From an uncultured Bacteroidota bacterium (GTDB lineage: Bacteria; Bacteroidota; Bacteroidia; Chitinophagales; Chitinophagaceae): 64,000 nucleotides of DNA. Made by a program: the position numbers and the translations under genes. The notes under the pieces are model-generated. The model saw only the letters and a program-made list of their open reading frames with translations. It was not told the origin of the DNA and searched no databases. The stretch's first letter is position 1; each line of letters opens with the position of its first letter. The stretch covers positions 1 through 64,000 of the forward strand of contig CAIRYK010000056.1 of NCBI GenBank assembly GCA_903882805.1. Direction: 5' to 3'. Below, piece by piece: positions 43,199-52,198 of the stretch.

Positions 43199-43700
43199 AC
43201 TCAGCCAGTTTCCGGGTAGACTCATCGATTGTTTCAATACCCGACTCGATTAACAAATCCGGATTTCGCGGCGCCTCAAATGGGTCATTGACACCTGTAA
43301 GGTTGTTTACTTTATCGGGATGCCCATCTGGCAGTAATGCTTTTTTATATAGACCCTTTGTATCGCGGCGTATCAGCTCATCGAGTTGGCAAGAAATGTA
43401 CACCGTCTTTACATCGAGGTACGCGTTTGCTATCTCCTGCCTTATGTCTTCGTAGGGATTAATGGCGCACATAATAGCCACCACCTTATGCGCCGACAGT
43501 TTACTTGCCACAAAAGCCAGTCTTCTGATATTCTGGTTGCGGTCGGCTTTAGAAAATCCGAGATCGGGGCACAGTTTTCTCCGGTATTCATCGCCATCCA
43601 GAATCTCTACAGCTATATTCTGCGCTTCCAGTTCCTTCTTCACACTTCCTGCCAGCGTAGTTTTACCGCTACCCGACATCCCACAAAATTGGACAATCAT
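43170..43700 (-). CDS. cysC: Adenylylsulfate kinase
   Basis: ATG 43700 (MIVQFCGMSGSGKTTLAG) gives 176 residues; the longer frame upstream is not homologous. It phosphorylates APS to PAPS. P-loop GMSGSGKTTLAG lies near residue 6, the APS-kinase motif LGFSKADRNQNIRRLAFVA near residue 55, and KGLYKKAL near 115. Convergent with and overlapping cysN by 29 bp at the 3' ends. Confidence 0.94.
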   Translation of the reverse strand: MIVQFCGMSGSGKTTLAGSVKKELEAQNIAVEILDGDEYRRKLCPDLGFSKADRNQNIRRLAFVASKLSAHKVVAIMCAINPYEDIRQEIANAYLDVKTVYISCQLDELIRRDTKGLYKKALLPDGHPDKVNNLTGVNDPFEAPRNPDLLIESGIETIDESTRKLAEFITAQLNAN

Positions 43701-43858
43701 AACATTTCTTTTGAAGCGCCAATATAAAGAAACAAAAATAAACGACGGGGCTATTACTACCCGATAAAACCCTGCTTTGAAAAGCGTCATTTATTTTACA
43801 CAAGAATAGCCAAGGGTTTGCCTAAACTTACCGTAATTTACAGCAATAAATTAGTCTA

Positions 43859-44764
43859 ATGATCAGCATTCGCAACATTGTAAAACAGTATTCCGGACAC
43901 CGGGCGCTCGACAATGTAAGTATAGAAATAGAAAAAGGCAAAGTGTTCGGATTGCTGGGGCCAAACGGCGCCGGAAAAACATCGCTTATCCGTATCATTA
44001 ACCAGATAACGGCGCCCGATTCGGGCGAAGTGCTGTTCAATGGCGAAAAACTACACCAGTTGCATGCAGAAAAAATAGGCTATTTACCCGAAGAACGCGG
44101 GCTGTATAAAAAAATGGAGATCGGCGAACAGATTCTTTATTTGGCGCAACTAAAGGGAATGAAAAAGGCCGAGGCTCTGCGAAGGGCAAAATACTGGTTT
44201 CAGAAACTGGAAATAGAAGGCTGGTGGAATAAGAAAATAGAAGAACTATCGAAAGGTATGCAACAGAAAGCGCAGTTTGTAGCCACTGTGCTGCATGAGC
44301 CCGAACTACTGATATTGGACGAACCATTTACCGGCTTCGACCCTGTAAACGCGGAGATTATTAAAAACGAAATACTGGAGCTCAATAAAAAAGGCGCTAC
44401 TATTATTTTCAGTACTCACCGCATGGAATCGGTGGAAGAGCTTTGCGACTCTATAGCCCTGCTGCACAAATCGCACAAGTTGCTCGACGGCAGGGTAAAA
44501 ACCATCAAAAACTCGTTCAGAAACGGTGGCTATTTACTGGAATATGAGGGACGTCAAATAAAAGCCGGAGCCGACGCTCCATTTACTATACAAGGCGAGA
44601 AAAGCGTTGAAGACGGCTGGCAGATGAATTTAAAAATTAACCCGGGCAAGCAAGTTAACGATGTGCTGCAATACCTGATGCCGATGGTAGGCATAAGAAA
44701 AGTAGAAGAGGTAATACCCACAATGAACGAAATATTTATACAGACAGTAAGCGAAAAAAACTAA
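43859..44764 (+). CDS. ABC transporter ATPase (DUF4162 type)
   Basis: A 301-residue ATPase: Walker A GPNGAGKTSLI, signature LSKGMQQKAQF, Walker B LLILDEPFTGFDP and switch STHRM. The C-terminal 85 residues are a DUF4162-type extension seen in NatA-like exporters. It pairs with the permease gene 3 bp downstream. Substrate unknown; NatAB-type systems export sodium or drugs. Confidence 0.92.
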   Translation: MISIRNIVKQYSGHRALDNVSIEIEKGKVFGLLGPNGAGKTSLIRIINQITAPDSGEVLFNGEKLHQLHAEKIGYLPEERGLYKKMEIGEQILYLAQLKGMKKAEALRRAKYWFQKLEIEGWWNKKIEELSKGMQQKAQFVATVLHEPELLILDEPFTGFDPVNAEIIKNEILELNKKGATIIFSTHRMESVEELCDSIALLHKSHKLLDGRVKTIKNSFRNGGYLLEYEGRQIKAGADAPFTIQGEKSVEDGWQMNLKINPGKQVNDVLQYLMPMVGIRKVEEVIPTMNEIFIQTVSEKN

Positions 44765-44767
44765 ACC

Positions 44768-46114
44768 ATGAACAAGATATTACTCATTATACAAAGGGAA
44801 TACCTATCGAGAGTAAAGAAAAAGTCGTTTTTGGTAATGACCATTCTTGTACCCGTACTCTTTATAGGCATGATAAGCCTGATTGCCTATATAACCGCTA
44901 AGCAAAACGATTTTGGCGATAAACGTAAGGTAGAGGTAATAGACGAGAGCGGCAGATTTGCAGGTAAAATGAAAAACAGCAAGATGCTGGAATATAGTGT
45001 AACCAAAGAAAACTACGACAACGCAAAGAATACATTTATAGACGACGGCTACGACTATCTGCTGTTTATTCCAGCCAACGCTGCCGATGTGCTTTTGCTA
45101 GGAGAAAAGAAACCAAGCCTAACTACCAGCAGCAAAATAGAGGACGAACTAACGAACATTATCAGGTCGCAACGCCTTGCCGAGGCCGGCATCGACTCGG
45201 CAGTTCTGGCTAAGGCGCAAAAACCCATAAGCATTGCCGCCAAGCAGCTTAAAGATGGCGGAGTGAAGGATGCGCACACAGTAGTGGCTTATGGCGTTGG
45301 TTTTTTGTCGGCATTCCTTATCTACATGTGCTTGTTCATTTACGGCACACAGGTAATGCGCGGCGTAATAGAAGAGAAGGTAAGCCGTATTGTAGAGGTA
45401 ATAATATCGTCGGTAAAACCATTTCAGTTGATGCTCGGCAAGATCATTGGCGTTGGTATGGTAGGGCTTACACAGTTTTTCTTATGGATAGCAATCTCCA
45501 TAGGCTTGTCAATGGCGCTGGGCGCTGGCGTTATGAAAATGTCGGGACCTGCAAATCCCACCGAGATCGTTGCTCAACAAAAAGCCATAGCAGGCGCTGT
45601 AGATAACAATGCAGCGCCCGCAATAGCCGAAGCGACCGAAAAACCAGACAACCAAATGAGCGAAATAATGCAGGACATTGCAGATATACGCATAGTATAC
45701 ACGCTTAGCTGCTTTGTTTTTTACTTTCTTTTTGGCTACCTGCTGTATAGCGCCATTTTTGCTGCCGTGGGCAGCGCTGTAGACAACGAGACCGAGACCC
45801 AGCAATTTATGCTACCCATTACGCTGCCGCTAGTGTTTACGTTTGCCTTGTCTCAAAGCTTTATTATCAATAACCCAGACAGCAATATTGCCTTTTGGCT
45901 ATCCATGGTTCCGTTTACATCGCCAATCGCTATGATGATACGTATTCCATTTGGTGTGCCCAACTGGCAACTTGCACTTTCTATGGGGTTGATGATAGCT
46001 GGTTTTTTGTTCACTACATGGGTGGCAGCGCGCATATACAAAGTGGGCATATTGATGTATGGCAAGAAAGCAAGCTATAAAGAACTGGCCAAATGGTTTA
46101 TGTACAAAGAGTAA
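44768..46114 (+). CDS. ABC transporter permease (NatB-like, ABC-2)
   Basis: A 448-residue permease with an N-terminal membrane helix (about 20-43), a large extracytoplasmic domain (about 44-175) and a C-terminal bundle of helices including the EEKVSRIVEVIISSVKPFQLMLGKI amphipathic element of ABC-2 permeases. An Ala/Pro/Glu-rich extracytoplasmic loop separates two later helices. Translationally close to the ATPase, so one exporter operon. Confidence 0.9.
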   Translation: MNKILLIIQREYLSRVKKKSFLVMTILVPVLFIGMISLIAYITAKQNDFGDKRKVEVIDESGRFAGKMKNSKMLEYSVTKENYDNAKNTFIDDGYDYLLFIPANAADVLLLGEKKPSLTTSSKIEDELTNIIRSQRLAEAGIDSAVLAKAQKPISIAAKQLKDGGVKDAHTVVAYGVGFLSAFLIYMCLFIYGTQVMRGVIEEKVSRIVEVIISSVKPFQLMLGKIIGVGMVGLTQFFLWIAISIGLSMALGAGVMKMSGPANPTEIVAQQKAIAGAVDNNAAPAIAEATEKPDNQMSEIMQDIADIRIVYTLSCFVFYFLFGYLLYSAIFAAVGSAVDNETETQQFMLPITLPLVFTFALSQSFIINNPDSNIAFWLSMVPFTSPIAMMIRIPFGVPNWQLALSMGLMIAGFLFTTWVAARIYKVGILMYGKKASYKELAKWFMYKE

Positions 46115-46218
46115 ACACGCACAGCGTCAAATAGGACTCACTTATAGCAATATCAACACCGGGTGTATAAAAATGCGAAATGTGCGCCGCAACCTCCTAA
46201 TAAACTCATAAAGTTTCG

Positions 46219-46226
46219 TACTTTTG
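46219..46226 (+). promoter_or_regulatory. Promoter -7 element for the ctaB operon
   Basis: TACTTTTG fits TAnnTTTG, 32 bp before ctaB. Confidence 0.4.
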
Positions 46227-46258
46227 CGGTCTAAATTCATTTATTACCCCTAATAATA

Positions 46259-47176
46259 ATGTTGCGGCAAGAGCCTTTGAAAGCAAAATGGCACATAGTG
46301 GCGCTGACGCGCGCGAAAGACTACAACCAGTTGTTGAAGCCAAACCTCAGTGGTATGGTAGTTTTCAGCAGCGTTATCGGCTATTTAATGGCTCCCGAAG
46401 TTCATTTTTCATGGACTAACTTTTATGTCTGGCAACAAATCATCACTTTGTTTATTGGAGGCATGCTGGTAACCGGCGGCGCTAACACAATAAATCAGAT
46501 ACTGGAACGCGAAAGCGACGGCCTCATGAAGCGCACCCGCACTCGCCCCATGCCCGAGGGCAGAATGAGTCCGCTGGAAGCATGGATTTTTGCGGCTTTG
46601 ACAGGCATAACCGGCGCTGCGCTACTCGCCTACTATTTCAATCCCCTTGCTGGTGCGCTGAGTTTCTTTTCCTTACTACTCTATGCATTTGCCTATACCC
46701 CAATGAAGAAAATCCATCCGGTATCTGTGCTTATCGGCGCAATACCTGGAGCGCTGCCCCCACTTATTGGTTGGGTAGCTGCTACTGGCGCTCTTAGCTT
46801 CGGGGGGTGGGTATTGTTTTCTTTGCAATTCTTCTGGCAGTTTCCTCACTTTTGGGCTATTGCGTGGGTAGCGTTCGACGATTATGCGAATGCCGGCATA
46901 CGTATGTTGCCTACACGTGAAAAAGAAACCAGATTTACCGGCATACAGTGTATGATGTATAGCATAGTGCTGATACCTATGGCTATGGTGCCGCATGCAA
47001 TAGGCCTTACCGGACTGATAGGTATGTGGATATGCGTTTTTTGCGGCGCTCTGTATTTTGTGACATCTGTAGTATTCTACATAAAAAACGACCACAAATC
47101 TGCTAAACGAGTAATGTTTGCTTCATTTTTCTACTTGCCAACTATTTTGCTTGCACTGGTAATAGATAAAATGTAA
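46259..47176 (+). CDS. ctaB: Protoheme IX farnesyltransferase (heme O synthase)
   Basis: CtaB/CyoE adds a farnesyl group to heme B, the precursor of heme A and O of the terminal oxidase. The 305-residue membrane protein has the prenyltransferase motif GGANTINQILERESDGLMKR...RP near residue 75 (N/D-x3-D type) and YTPMKKIHPVSVLIGAIPGA near 140. About nine membrane helices. First gene of an oxidase assembly block of six genes, consistent with an aa3/caa3-type oxidase. Confidence 0.96.
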   Translation: MLRQEPLKAKWHIVALTRAKDYNQLLKPNLSGMVVFSSVIGYLMAPEVHFSWTNFYVWQQIITLFIGGMLVTGGANTINQILERESDGLMKRTRTRPMPEGRMSPLEAWIFAALTGITGAALLAYYFNPLAGALSFFSLLLYAFAYTPMKKIHPVSVLIGAIPGALPPLIGWVAATGALSFGGWVLFSLQFFWQFPHFWAIAWVAFDDYANAGIRMLPTREKETRFTGIQCMMYSIVLIPMAMVPHAIGLTGLIGMWICVFCGALYFVTSVVFYIKNDHKSAKRVMFASFFYLPTILLALVIDKM

Positions 47177-47242
47177 CAATAGAAAATATTTCCGCATAAC
47201 GGCTATGCCGCCTTCCGGAGAAAGGGAATAAAATAAACAATT

Positions 47243-47860
47243 ATGAACACAGCAATTCAGCCTGCCAAGGAGAAAAAGAAGATTCACCCACAGAAATTTA
47301 TGATGTGGGTGGCGATGGGGAGCATGGCAATGGCATTTGCAGGGCTGACCAGCGGCTATTTGGTGCGCAAAGCGCAAGATAACTGGCGGTACTTCGAGCT
47401 TCCGCTGGTATTTTGGGGATCTACAATAGCAATATTGCTTAGCAGCATCACGATGCACCTGAGCGTAAAGGCATTTAAAAACCGCGAAATGCCCAAATTC
47501 AGATCGCTGATATCGGTAACGCTGATATTAGGTATTCTGTTTGGTATTATGCAGTATGCCGGTTTTTACCAACTGTACCATCAGTTGCAACACATCCGCA
47601 TCAACGGAAAAGTGCTAAATGAGATGTCTACAGTACGTTTAGACGGTAATCCAAGCGAATCTTTTCTGTTTATTATTGCGGGATTGCATCTTGCGCATCT
47701 TTTTGGTGGAATAATTGCATTATTAATTGTATTTTTCCGCGCATTTAGAACACGAGTAAAAACATACAATTCAACAGGTTTGGAAATAGCCGCAAGCTAT
47801 TGGCACTTCGTTGATATATTGTGGTTATATTTATTTATTTTCTTTCTGGCAAATCAGTAA
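47243..47860 (+). CDS. Cytochrome c oxidase subunit III-like protein
   Basis: A 205-residue five-helix COX3-family protein. Recognisable is the family ending LEIAASYWHFVDILWLYLFIFF and FIIAGLHLAHLFGGIIAL. Two COX3 genes in tandem, this one five-helix and shorter, are usual for Bacteroidota caa3 clusters. Subunits I and II are not in the window. Confidence 0.9.
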   Translation: MNTAIQPAKEKKKIHPQKFMMWVAMGSMAMAFAGLTSGYLVRKAQDNWRYFELPLVFWGSTIAILLSSITMHLSVKAFKNREMPKFRSLISVTLILGILFGIMQYAGFYQLYHQLQHIRINGKVLNEMSTVRLDGNPSESFLFIIAGLHLAHLFGGIIALLIVFFRAFRTRVKTYNSTGLEIAASYWHFVDILWLYLFIFFLANQ

Positions 47861-47914
47861 AATTATTTAGAAATTCGCACACGGATTCACAACCGTATTT
47901 TTTCAAAACCATCT

Positions 47915-48670
47915 ATGGCACAAACAACAGTAGTAACATCAGCACAGGAACCAAGTTTATGGAGCGGAGGACGCTCACCATATAACGCGAGTTATGGTAA
48001 AATCATGATTTGGTTCTTCCTTTTATCGGATGCCCTGACATTTGGCGCATTTCTGATTTCGTATGGCACAACCCGCTTCTTTAGCTCAGTTTGGCCAGAC
48101 CCCAACGAAGTGTTCAAATCGTTCCCATTTCTGGAAGGGCACAATCTGCCATTATTGTTTGTGAGTTTAATGACCTTCATCCTCATCATGAGTTCGGTGA
48201 CGATGGTGCTTGCTGTGCATGCAGGGCATTATGGCGATAAAAAGAATGTTGCTAAATGGCTGCTTTGGACAATTATAGGCGGTATTGCATTCTTGAGCTG
48301 TCAGGCTTGGGAATGGACGCACCTTCACGGAGAGTGCGGCGGATTGTGGGGTACATTTACGGACGTTAACACTCCAGTGAGCTCATTCAGGCATTTCTTC
48401 TCCCACACTGCTCAAGATTATGTTGCTGCTAACCCTGTTGTGGCAATGCAGTCTACACACAATTTCTTCAACTACTTCTTTACTATTACCGGTTTCCACG
48501 GAGGTCACGTTACTTCAGGCGTTATCTTTAACATACTGATACTTGTAAATACCGTGAATGGAGTTTATGAGCGCAGAGGCCACTACGAAATGATTGAAAA
48601 AATCGGTCTTTACTGGCACTTCGTTGATCTGGTATGGGTATTCGTATTCACTTGTTTCTATCTGTTATAA
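47915..48670 (+). CDS. Cytochrome c oxidase subunit III
   Basis: The 251-residue COX3 protein has helices beginning GKIMIWFFLLSDALTFGAF, an HGECGGLWGTF loop, FTITGFHGGHVTSGVIFN and the ending KIGLYWHFVDLVWVFVFTCFYL. Longer than its neighbour paralogue and closer to canonical subunit III; both likely belong to one oxidase. Confidence 0.94.
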   Translation: MAQTTVVTSAQEPSLWSGGRSPYNASYGKIMIWFFLLSDALTFGAFLISYGTTRFFSSVWPDPNEVFKSFPFLEGHNLPLLFVSLMTFILIMSSVTMVLAVHAGHYGDKKNVAKWLLWTIIGGIAFLSCQAWEWTHLHGECGGLWGTFTDVNTPVSSFRHFFSHTAQDYVAANPVVAMQSTHNFFNYFFTITGFHGGHVTSGVIFNILILVNTVNGVYERRGHYEMIEKIGLYWHFVDLVWVFVFTCFYLL

Positions 48671-48746
48671 TCTATTACGGTATTATGCCGTTGGTAACAG
48701 ACGGCTCATTAAACTAACTCAATTTAAACTTACAATATTTTAAAAA

Positions 48747-49208
48747 ATGGCATCTCACGCACATTCAGAATCTCACTACCATCAAGACACTCATCAGGTG
48801 CATTACGAGGGAGATCAATCGAAACTGTACTCAGGTATATTGTCGCATCACACAGATGTAAACTCTGCAGAAAGCAAAACGCAAGTAAAAAGAATCTGGA
48901 AAATTTTCTGGATACTGCTTGTAATAACTCTAGCAGAAGTAATAATGGGTATGTTTTTCAGCCATTCTATTCCAAAAGGTTTGGTGAACTTCATGTTCCT
49001 GTTGCTTACCGTACTGAAAGCAGGATACATTGTATCTGTGTTTATGCACCTTGGCGATGAAGTAAAGAGCCTTATCGTTACCGTGCTGGTACCGCTGGTT
49101 CTCTTTGTTTGGTTTATTATTGCATTCCTTGCCGATGGTGGTTTCTGGTTGCGTATGAACGACGAATCGCCAGCCCGTCAGACAATTGAACACGTAAAAG
49201 CAAAATGA
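48747..49208 (+). CDS. Cytochrome c oxidase subunit IV (caa3 type)
   Basis: A 153-residue protein with a His-rich N-terminus (MASHAHSESHYHQDTHQVHY), then three membrane helices (WKIFWILLVITLAEVIMGMF; GLVNFMFLLLTVLKAGYIV; a third near 110-130). The topology and position fit the small bacterial COX4 subunit. Its end overlaps the start of the SCO gene by 4 bp (ATGA). Confidence 0.85.
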   Translation: MASHAHSESHYHQDTHQVHYEGDQSKLYSGILSHHTDVNSAESKTQVKRIWKIFWILLVITLAEVIMGMFFSHSIPKGLVNFMFLLLTVLKAGYIVSVFMHLGDEVKSLIVTVLVPLVLFVWFIIAFLADGGFWLRMNDESPARQTIEHVKAK

Positions 49209-49933
49209 TAAATAAAAAATCTAATATAAAATTCATGTATGGAATGGCGGTAGCGTTTTTGCTACCGCTTTCTTTTTACTTCATAGCCCGCATTTTATCG
49301 AAAGATAAAATACATATGCCTCAGTATTATGGAGTAGAACGGGTAGATACGAAAGTTGTAGATGGTAAAACGGTAAACGATACCATTTATCATCAGGTTG
49401 GCAACATTAGCCTGACCAACCAACTAGGCGACTTAATAGCGACAGATAAAACACTGAAAGGAAAAATACTGGTAGTCAATTTCTTTTTTGTAGACTGCCC
49501 TACTATTTGCCCGCGCCTTTCAGGCAACATGAGTATGCTGCAAAAGGCTTTCAGGCGTAATCCTAAAATGGAAAGCAGTCTTGATACTTCGGTTCAATTT
49601 CTGTCGATCACAGTAAATCCAGCGCATGACACATTTCAGTTGTTGCGCACCTATGCCGATCGTTTTAAGGCCAACCACGACTCGTGGTGGTTCCTTACCG
49701 GCGACAAAACAGCCATCTACAATTTTGCGCGAAACGAGTTAAAACTGGCAGTTGGCCCCGGCGATGGAGGTGCAGACGATTTTCTACACACAGAAAAACT
49801 GACGCTGATAGACCGCAACAGAAAAATACGCGGATACTACGACGGCCTCGATACTGTGCAACTGCGTAAATGCGCCGACGACATCGTATTGCTATCGATG
49901 GAAAAAGAACACCGACAAAACAAGGGCCGTTAA
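49205..49933 (+). CDS. SCO1/SenC copper chaperone
   Basis: A 242-residue membrane-anchored thioredoxin-fold protein (helix about 10-27). The copper-binding CxxxC is CPTIC in FFVDCPTICPRLSG, and the conserved His is in FLHTEKLTLIDR near residue 200. SCO proteins deliver copper to the CuA site of subunit II. Overlaps the COX4 gene by 4 bp, so translationally coupled. Confidence 0.93.
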   Translation: MINKKSNIKFMYGMAVAFLLPLSFYFIARILSKDKIHMPQYYGVERVDTKVVDGKTVNDTIYHQVGNISLTNQLGDLIATDKTLKGKILVVNFFFVDCPTICPRLSGNMSMLQKAFRRNPKMESSLDTSVQFLSITVNPAHDTFQLLRTYADRFKANHDSWWFLTGDKTAIYNFARNELKLAVGPGDGGADDFLHTEKLTLIDRNRKIRGYYDGLDTVQLRKCADDIVLLSMEKEHRQNKGR

Positions 49934-49991
49934 TACCCTAATCATTCCATAATCCTCACTGAATCAATAACTTTGTAAAAAAAGAAAGGAT

Positions 49992-50543
49992 ATGCTGACA
50001 CCGGTCTTAAAGAAAAATGACAAGCAAGCTAAGCTGCTGATTTATGTAGTTTCGTTCGTTGTGTTTGCCGCAGTTGCGTTACTGTCTAAATTCAAACTCA
50101 ATGTAGATTTAGGCTTCAACGTACACATTTTTGCGCTTGTAAATGCCATCATCAATTCGTGCGTAACTATTTTACTCGTTTGGGCGCTAATAGCCATTAA
50201 GGGTAAAAACTTTCAGTTGCACAAAACGCTCATGATGACTGCTATGGTATTGTCATCACTATTCCTTGTTTCCTACATTGGCCACCACTTGCTGGCCGGG
50301 GAAACAAAATATGGAGGTGAAGGCGCAATGCGTTCTGTCTATTACTTCATTCTGGCCACGCATATACCGCTTGCAGCTATTATTTTACCATTTATTCTCT
50401 TTACCGCATACCGGTCGCTAACCGGCGAATATGAGCAACATAAGAAGCTGGCCAAGTACACGTGGCCACTATGGCTGTATGTAAGTATTACAGGCGTGCT
50501 TGTTTACTGGTTTATCAGCCCTTATTATGTTCCGCATATTTAG
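49992..50543 (+). CDS. DUF420 membrane protein (CtaM-like)
   Basis: A 183-residue protein with five membrane helices and the DUF420 pattern HKTLMMTAMVLSSLFLVSYIGHHL, followed by HIPLAAIILPFILFTAYRSL and LYVSITGVLVYW. DUF420/CtaM proteins are needed for maturation of some heme-copper oxidases. Last gene of the block, closed by a strong hairpin. Confidence 0.88.
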   Translation: MLTPVLKKNDKQAKLLIYVVSFVVFAAVALLSKFKLNVDLGFNVHIFALVNAIINSCVTILLVWALIAIKGKNFQLHKTLMMTAMVLSSLFLVSYIGHHLLAGETKYGGEGAMRSVYYFILATHIPLAAIILPFILFTAYRSLTGEYEQHKKLAKYTWPLWLYVSITGVLVYWFISPYYVPHI

Positions 50544-50560
50544 GTAATTTTATCAATTCC

Positions 50561-50600
50561 AAATATCAGTGGCTTACCAAACGGTAAGCCACTGATATTT
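50561..50600. terminator. Terminator-type hairpin after the oxidase block
   Basis: Perfect 18-bp stem (aaatatcagtggcttacc and complement) around a 4-nt AAAC loop. Ends in TTT from the stem itself; works in both directions by sequence. Confidence 0.8.
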
Positions 50601-50673
50601 ATACATGCATACAGTTTTAGATATGCTTTGTTGTCAGGAAAATTAATACTATTTTCATAGCAGAATTGACATT

Positions 50674-51603
50674 ATGAGAAAATTATTCAGCATACTTATG
50701 CTATGCCCTGCATTACTCAGGGCTCAGGACAAACTGACAGAAAAAAACTACCGCGTGTATTCGGTGAAACAAGCGAAAGAAGTTTCGCTGAAAGAAATAG
50801 TACAGGATATGAACGATTACGACGTGCTGTTCTTTGGCGAAGAGCACAATGATAGCGTTACGCACTTTCTGGAAAAATCCATGCTGGAGCTTATGTATGC
50901 AAAATATGGCGATAATCTTGCTTTATCTATGGAAATGTTTGAGCGCGATGTTCAACCTGTAATGAATGAATACCTGCAAGGGTCTATACGTGAAAAAAAC
51001 TTTGTAAAAGACGCCCGTGCCTGGAGCAATTACCGCGACTACAAGCCAATGGTGGAGTTTGCAAAAGAGAAAAAACTGGATGTAGTGTGCGCCAATGCAG
51101 CAGGCCGTTATTCGAACCTTGCAGGCCGCAAAGGACAGCAAGCGCTTAAAGACCTGCCAGATGAATCTAAAAACAACTTTGCGCCCATACCCTATGATAC
51201 TGCACAGGGCGGATATTACGAAAAGTTAACCGGCCTTCCTTCGCATGCCGCAGGTACCACCACCGATACTGCCAAAGCAAAACCTAACCCAATGATGAGC
51301 ATGGGCGGTTTTAATCTGGTAATGGCACAATCGCTGTGGGACGCTACAATGGCTTACTCTATATCTAAATACAGAAAAGCGCATAAAGGCAAGAAAGTAA
51401 TGCAGGTAAATGGCAAATTTCACAGCGATGAGGGGTTTGCGGTAGTTACTCAACTAAAACACTATAGCCCTAAAACAAAAAGCCTCGTTATTTCTACAGC
51501 TTCAGACGAAAGCTTCCCAAATATAAAATGGGCCGAATACAAACAATATGGCGACTATATAATCATTACCGATCCTGCAGTGCCTCGCACCTACAAGGAT
51601 TAA
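50674..51603 (+). CDS. ChaN/Tiki-family protein
   Basis: A 309-residue exported protein with signal peptide MRKLFSILMLCPALLRAQ. It has the ChaN signature VLFFGEEHNDSVTHFLEKSML near residue 50, SMEMFERDVQPVMNEYLQG, and a C-terminal NGKFHSDEGFAVVTQL. ChaN of Campylobacter binds heme and the fold resembles Tiki proteases; the role here, next to oxidase assembly genes, could be heme handling but this is inference. Confidence 0.88.
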   Translation: MRKLFSILMLCPALLRAQDKLTEKNYRVYSVKQAKEVSLKEIVQDMNDYDVLFFGEEHNDSVTHFLEKSMLELMYAKYGDNLALSMEMFERDVQPVMNEYLQGSIREKNFVKDARAWSNYRDYKPMVEFAKEKKLDVVCANAAGRYSNLAGRKGQQALKDLPDESKNNFAPIPYDTAQGGYYEKLTGLPSHAAGTTTDTAKAKPNPMMSMGGFNLVMAQSLWDATMAYSISKYRKAHKGKKVMQVNGKFHSDEGFAVVTQLKHYSPKTKSLVISTASDESFPNIKWAEYKQYGDYIIITDPAVPRTYKD

Positions 51604-51628
51604 TTACTAATTACATTATCGAAAAGTT

Positions 51629-51660
51629 AAAGCTCCTGCAATTATGCGGAGCTTTTGCTT
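51629..51660 (+). terminator. Terminator after the ChaN-like gene
   Basis: Stem aaagctcc/ggagcttt with an 11-nt loop containing tgca/tgc, followed by T-rich sequence. Confidence 0.7.
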
Positions 51661-51732
51661 TTTATAGCAAATGGCGCTTACTCTGGCACAGAAAGTGATT
51701 ATATAATTGTAAACGAGCAAAAATCAAATTTT

Positions 51733-51990
51733 ATGAAACAGATAATGATAGCCGCAAGTATCGCAGGAATGATGATGTGGGCATCTGTGAGCTTTGGACA
51801 GGATGTAAAAAACAATCAGAAGGCGGCAAACCAAAAAGTAAGCAATAGCAGAAACAATAAATCGGCGATGCAAAAAGCTGTGCAAATGAATGCATCTGAA
51901 AGCAAACCTACAACAGCTGTGACTTTAAAGCCGGGACTGACCAATGGAGTTGAATTAACGCCATCTGAAAAAAGACATCTGAGAAAATAA
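51733..51990 (+). CDS. Small exported protein of unknown function
   Basis: From ATG 51733 the 85 residues begin with a signal peptide (MKQIMIAASIAGMMMWASVSFGQ) and continue as a polar, Asn/Lys-rich chain ending TPSEKRHLRK. The frame is open further upstream (51655) without a credible start. A hairpin at 51998-52045 follows. Probably a short periplasmic or secreted protein. Confidence 0.6.
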   Translation: MKQIMIAASIAGMMMWASVSFGQDVKNNQKAANQKVSNSRNNKSAMQKAVQMNASESKPTTAVTLKPGLTNGVELTPSEKRHLRK

Positions 51991-51997
51991 GTGTTGG

Positions 51998-52045
51998 AAA
52001 AAGGGCAGATTGGAATAAAGGGGTGGATAATTTTCCGCCCTTTTT
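51998..52045 (+). terminator. Terminator after the small exported protein gene
   Basis: Stem aaaaagggc/gcccttttt spanning a 30-nt loop that itself contains ggaa/ttcc, then TATTTC. Confidence 0.6.
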
Positions 52046-52198
52046 ATTTCAGGACCGAAACTGCAAAAATTACAATCAATTAACGGTCAATACTTTGCGA
52101 AATGAAAGGACCATTGTCTAAATTCGGCATGCGTTAAGATTTTGTATAAATGCACAATCTGGTCAACAATCAAAGCGCTAATAGCCTACTTTTAGTAA